From Lamellibrachia columna (taxonomy: Eukaryota > Annelida > Polychaeta > Sabellida > Siboglinidae), in assembly GCA_963662155.1 (NCBI GenBank), contig OY759264.1:11115931-11179930 (forward strand): 64,000 bases of DNA. Direction: 5' to 3'. The position numbers and the translations under genes were made by a program. The notes below the pieces were generated by a model. The model made no database searches. It saw only the letters and a program-made list of their open reading frames with translations, and was not told where the DNA came from. This document shows positions 26,301 through 32,300 of the stretch, one piece after another (the first letter of the stretch is position 1; each line of letters opens with the position of its first letter).

Positions 26301-29300
26301 AATTTGCAACACAAACTACTTCACAAGTTTGGCCATTTTTGCAATTCTGTTGGACCAAAATTAATATGATAGTTTGTGCAATGATTTCATCAAATTTGTA
26401 CAAATGAACAGGTCATACATAGTCGGTACTAGATAGTTTTGATTGTTTGACAAATGAATCTGATACAAAACGGGAGCAAATTTAAATTATGAATGCAGCT
26501 TTAATTCGGGTCTTGTATGATTAAACTGTGAAAATGGAGAGCGAAGAATTAATTGACAAAAACAAGATTGAATTATTGGTTGGCATTTCTGTTGGTGGGA
26601 TTAGTAATTAGAATTGCTTAATGTGGTTTTTAAAAGTTTACAATTACATTTTTTATTTGTATTTTGGACTCAGTGGGAAAATCTGGTATCAGATGTTATC
26701 ACTATGTTATCACTATGTTATCACTATGTTATCACTATGTTATCACTATGAATATAGTATCTCTCTCATTTCATTTTAGACATTTATTTTATGAATACAT
26801 GTCTTTACATGAGAATAGGTAAATTTACTTACATTAACAATACCACTTGAGATTATATGTGAAGAATTTATATTTCACAACCAGTTTTATTATAATGTTT
26901 TTATTATAATGTAGATATCAAGCAGGTGAACTTGTGTAGGAAAATGTTTATTTCAATGTTTTGTCAAGCAAATTAACATCTAACAGTTATACCTTATTTA
27001 AATAAACTTATCTTGACATGTTAAAATATATCATGTTACACTTGTGTGTAACTCTCCGTAGACGGAGATAGGGAACATGTTGGACGAAGACTTCACGAAG
27101 CATGTCGAGGCATTAGCCACACACCGCCTGGAGCGACCCAAGAAGCTGTCGGCACAGAATGCCAGATACTGGTCTGAGATCATCTCACAGCAGTACAACT
27201 TCGACAGAGGTAAACAGTGCAGACGCTAGTCATCAGTGATGTTTCCTGTTTGTTAGCAAAATCCATTGCAGTTTTCTTAACTTGTCATGTAACATGATAA
27301 AGTCACAAATATTTTAATAATTGTCCTCTTATTGTCTATATTTTACTTTCTCTATCAGATTCTTTACAATGCCATATTATTACTTAATGTCTTAATGTTA
27401 CTTACTTAATGTCTTAATGTTACTTACTTAATGTCTTAATTAAGAGATTTTATGATAGCTACATTATGTTTAGTAGTTTCGTAGCATATTTGATTTATCT
27501 GGTATACATGTTTGCCTCTCCTGACAGATGAAGTGGAGGTGGCTCACTTAAGGAGTTTGACAAAAGATGACGTATTGAGATTTTACAATGTAAGTAGCTT
27601 TGTTTGACTTTATTATTAGAAAATGTCACTGACGCAGATGAATGTAATGCCTGTCCAGAACGTCAGAGAATCACAGCTGATATACTGTATTTGACCTATT
27701 AAGCGTACAAGCCATAATTAGTATACACCCCTTTTTTAATCAGCAGAATCCTTAATTATTGTAATTTGACTGGGGTGGAACATCTAAAAAGTGTCATCTG
27801 GTGTTAAACAGTTGGCACCACTTTTCAGTTGTTCTACATTAGTCAAAAATGGAGGTTAAACCAGGACTAGACGCATTTCTCACTGAGCATCCATGTTTAT
27901 CGCTACGGGTGCATTAACACATTCAGCAAAGAAACCGTAACTGCGTGCAAGCATACAGACGAAGGGTTCCGAAGCACTGTGCAGTGATTGTGTGTGCTGC
28001 CCTCTTGTGAATAACAGACAAACATATTCACTACGAAAGTTTCTAGTCACATTTAACAAGATTTAACAAGATTTGCCATCCAAGCCAAAGGCCCAGATGG
28101 CAAGTGGACAAGGAAGCCATTGGCTTATCGAGAGTCCAACAATGTTCATCTACTTATAGCCCGCCCTCCTGAGATATGTGTCAACCTTGTTTTTAAACAT
28201 ATTCACGCTGCTAGCAGTTACACAATCTGTAGACAATTTGTTCCATTCATTTATTGTCCTCTGTGAGAACGAGTGCTTCCTGATGTCCAATCTACATTGA
28301 TCCTTTACTAATTTTACCTCATGTCCTCTAGTTCTGCTATCCTTCTTGAGTGAGAAAAACATATTTCTATCAATATTTTCATACCCATTCAATATCTTAA
28401 AAACTTCAATCTGATCTCCTCTTAACCTCCTTGTCTCTAGAGTTGTTAAACCACATTCTTTTAGGCGTTCTTCATAACTAAGGTCTCTGAGTTCTGGAAT
28501 AATTTTAGTTGCTCTCCTTTGTATGCGTTCAAGCGTATCTATATCCTTCTTACGATATGGTCTCCATGCTTGTATACAGTATTCTAAATGAGGTCTAACT
28601 ATTGCTTTATAAAGAGGTATAATTAACTTTTTTCCCTTGTATGTTATGTTTCTTCTAATCAATCCAAGAATTTGATTACCCTTTGAAGCTGCAATACCAC
28701 ACTGCTCTGAAACTTTCATATCAGCACTTATTGTAACTCCTAAGTCCTTTTCTTTTACAGTAGTACCCAGAACAGTATCTCCCATTTTATAGTTTACATT
28801 CAAGTTCCCATGTCCTGTATGTAGGCATTTACATTTCCCAAAATTTAACAACATCTGCCATTTCTCAGACCAATTCACTAATCTGTCTAGATCGTTTTGT
28901 AAATGTTGTTTATCACCATCAGTATTAACCTTTCTAAACAGTTTTGTGTCATCCGCAAATTTCAGTACGTTACTTGTTATACTGTCGTCCAAGTCATTGA
29001 TATATATTAACAATAATATAGGTCCTAATACTGATCCTTGAGGTACCCCACTCAAAACCGATGTCAAAATTTAAAACTTCTCCATCTACTACAACTCGTT
29101 GTCTTCTGTCAGTCAGCCATTGTTCTATCCAGTCAGTTATGCTATCCCCGATACCATGGGCTTTTAATTTAAGTAGTAATCTTTGATGTGGCACTTTGTC
29201 AAAAGCTTTCTGAAAATCTAAGTAGATAATATCTACTGGCGATCCCACTTCTATCCACTTAGTGATTTCTTCCAAAAAACATAACATATTTGTTAAGCAT

Positions 29301-32300
29301 GACCTCGCTTTAAGGAATCCATGTTGAGATGAATTTAATAATTTATGCTTAACGAGGAAGTCCACCATATGGTCTTTAATTAACCTTTCTAATAATTTAC
29401 AAATCACTGACGTTAAACTCACTGGTCTGTAATTCTCCGACTTATTTCTCGAACCCTTTTTAAATAATGGTATGATGTTTGCTTCTTTCCATTCAAACGG
29501 AACAACTCCCTCTTTTAATGACAAGTTGAATACTCTTGCAAGTGGTATACTGATTTGTTCTACTGTTTCCATTAGTAATTTTGGAGGAATCCCATCCACT
29601 CCCGGTGATTTGTTATCCTTCATTGCCTTTATTTTCTTAGCTACCAATTCTGGAGTTACAACTAACGGACCTAAATAGTCAGATTTAGCCCCCTGAAATT
29701 TAGCATCAGCAACTGGTAATGAACTAATATCTTCTTTGGTAAACACTGAACTGAAGTAACCATTTAGGTCTTCCGCCATTAAAAACCCCTGTGATATTAT
29801 ATTTCCAGCACTGTCTTCTAGAGGTCCAACCTTGTCTTGTACGTTTTGTTTACTCCTGACATATGCATAAAACTTTTGCTGTCATTTTTTATGTTACATG
29901 CTAGTTTTTGCTCATAGCTTCTTTTAAATTGTCTGATTTCAGTTGTAGCTGCATTAAGTGCCTCTTTGTATTTTGCATAGTCTTCGTCCTTTCTGGTACG
30001 CCTATAAACCCTCCACATAGTTTGTTTTAGCATTATTTTTCTAATAGCCTCTTTTGACAAGTGTTTCTTTCTACACCGTTTTCCTTGTTTTTGGAAGGGA
30101 ACAAATTTATCGATGATACTCTCAATTTCATATTTTAGAATATTCCAACATTCAATTGCGGTCTTATTCATCAGCATGTTATTCCAATCTAGCTTTGCTA
30201 AGTATTTTCTCATATCTTTGTAGTTACCTTTGTGGAAGTTTCTCTTGTACGTTTTCTTATTTTTACTTTCTGATTTTACATTGATGTCAAAATGTATTTG
30301 ATTATGGTCACTATTACCCAATGGTTCAAATATTTTTACATTGTCCACTAATTCTTTTTGTGATGACAAAACTATATCTAATACATTTTCTCCCCTGGTT
30401 GGTTCTAGTATGTGCTGAGTAAGAAAGCTATCCTGGATTAAAAATAGAAATTGTTGGTCCTCAATCCCTGTGCTCTCTAGAGAATTCCATTGTATGTGTC
30501 CATGGTTAAAATCTCCCATTATGATACATTCCCCTTTACTAACTTCCTTTATAGTGTTTTTGATTTTTGTGTTGTCCTCTTCGTTTATGTTTGGACTTCG
30601 GTAAACTAATCCAATAGTTAATTTTGAATTTCCTGAAACAAATTTGCACCAAACAGGTTCATCGCAATCTGCTTCCCTTTCTAGTTTTATTTCATAAGCC
30701 TGAATAGATTCTTTAACATATAAAATAACTCCCCCGCCCCTTCTTCCTATTCGATCTTTCATAAACATTACATATCCTGTCAGTCCTAATTCAGCATCTG
30801 TTATATCTATGTTGGCCCATGATTCAGTTATACCAATTATGTGAGGGTCAATATCTTCTACCATAATGTTTAATTCGTTTTTCTTATTTACTATGCTCCT
30901 TGCATTTAAACATACGCATCTATAACCTTTTTCAGAGATGTTTTTCGGATGATTTGATATTGGTTTATCTGTGCTAGTGGCCTCTTGTTCTGCTTGAGAC
31001 ACCTCTAGGTAACCCCCCTGCACTTCTAGTTTAAAGAATGTTTACTTCCAAAAATATTTGTCATTGTACCCAAGTCACTATCTACTGCTTTGTCCGCAAA
31101 TACTGCCGCCCCCTTTCCACTTAAATGAAGCCCATCCTTCATGTACATATCAGCCCTCCCAACAAAACTTCCCCATAAATCCACAAATCCAACTTCCTCT
31201 TCCCTACATAGCTTCTGGACTAACATGTTAATTGCCATCCCCCGACAATTTCAATATTTGTGACCCCTCCTGCCCATTACAGGTAAAATCCCTGACAGTA
31301 TTACCTGCTCAACCCGCGTCTGTTTTAGTGTTCTGACCAACTGCCTATATTTCCTAACTATGGCAGTTGTACCCTCCCTCTCTACGTTATTTGTCCCTAC
31401 GTGTACTAAAACAGATCCACCCTTACCCGAGCCTACGATGTTTTTTACCCTCTCAGTTATCGCCTCTATTTTGGCTCCAGGCAAGCAGACCACCACATCA
31501 TCTCCCTTGTTTAAGACTCTGTCGGTCTTCCTAACTATCGAATCCCCCACAAACACCCTCGCTCTCTTCCTCACCCACTCTATCACTGCTGCAGAATAAC
31601 TCTTCCGTTCGATCCCCTCCATCACATTCTGTCTCCCCCACTTCCCACTCCTTTGCTCTTGTCTCTCCCACTCCCTTCTCCTTCCCTCCTGTCTCTCCCA
31701 CTCCCCTCTCCTTCACTCCTGTCTCTCCCACTCCCCTCTCCTTCACTCCGGTTGTTTTCCCGCCCGTCTCCCCCACTCCCTTCTCCTTCCCTCCTGTCTC
31801 CCCTACTCCCCTCTCCTTCACTCCGGTTGTCTTCCCTCCCGTTCCTTTCCTTCCCGTCTCCTTACGTCCCGTCTCCCTACGACCTGTCACCTTCCCTCCT
31901 CTCAGCTTCCTCCCAGGCTGCGGTGAGCTTTCCCTAGCATCTCTTGTGTCTTTCCCCACTTTATCATCTACTGTTCCCCCACCGGAACTACTGGCACAAC
32001 CCCCCTGTTCCCTTCCCACCATTGCCACAACGAGCAGCCTCAGCTCTTCCAACTCCACCTCTAGTTCCTTCATCTTCGTACATCCCCTACACTCAAAACT
32101 AAAACTATCTGCCTGGACCTCAGCCCAGGACTTCTCGCACCCAGACTTGACGAAGTCCACCCAGTTACTGCAACTGCCACAAATTAAGTGCCTTGTAGCC
32201 TTTAACTGCCGTTTGCACGGCGCCATCATACAATTTAGTTTTAATTAGTTTGCTACGTTAGCCTTGAATAAGGCTGTTTTTTGTGATCAAAAGAACACTT

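Noticed and set aside
31653..32248. Ser/Pro/Leu-rich plus-strand ORFs
   Set aside because: They are antisense of the low-complexity part of LINE ORF1.
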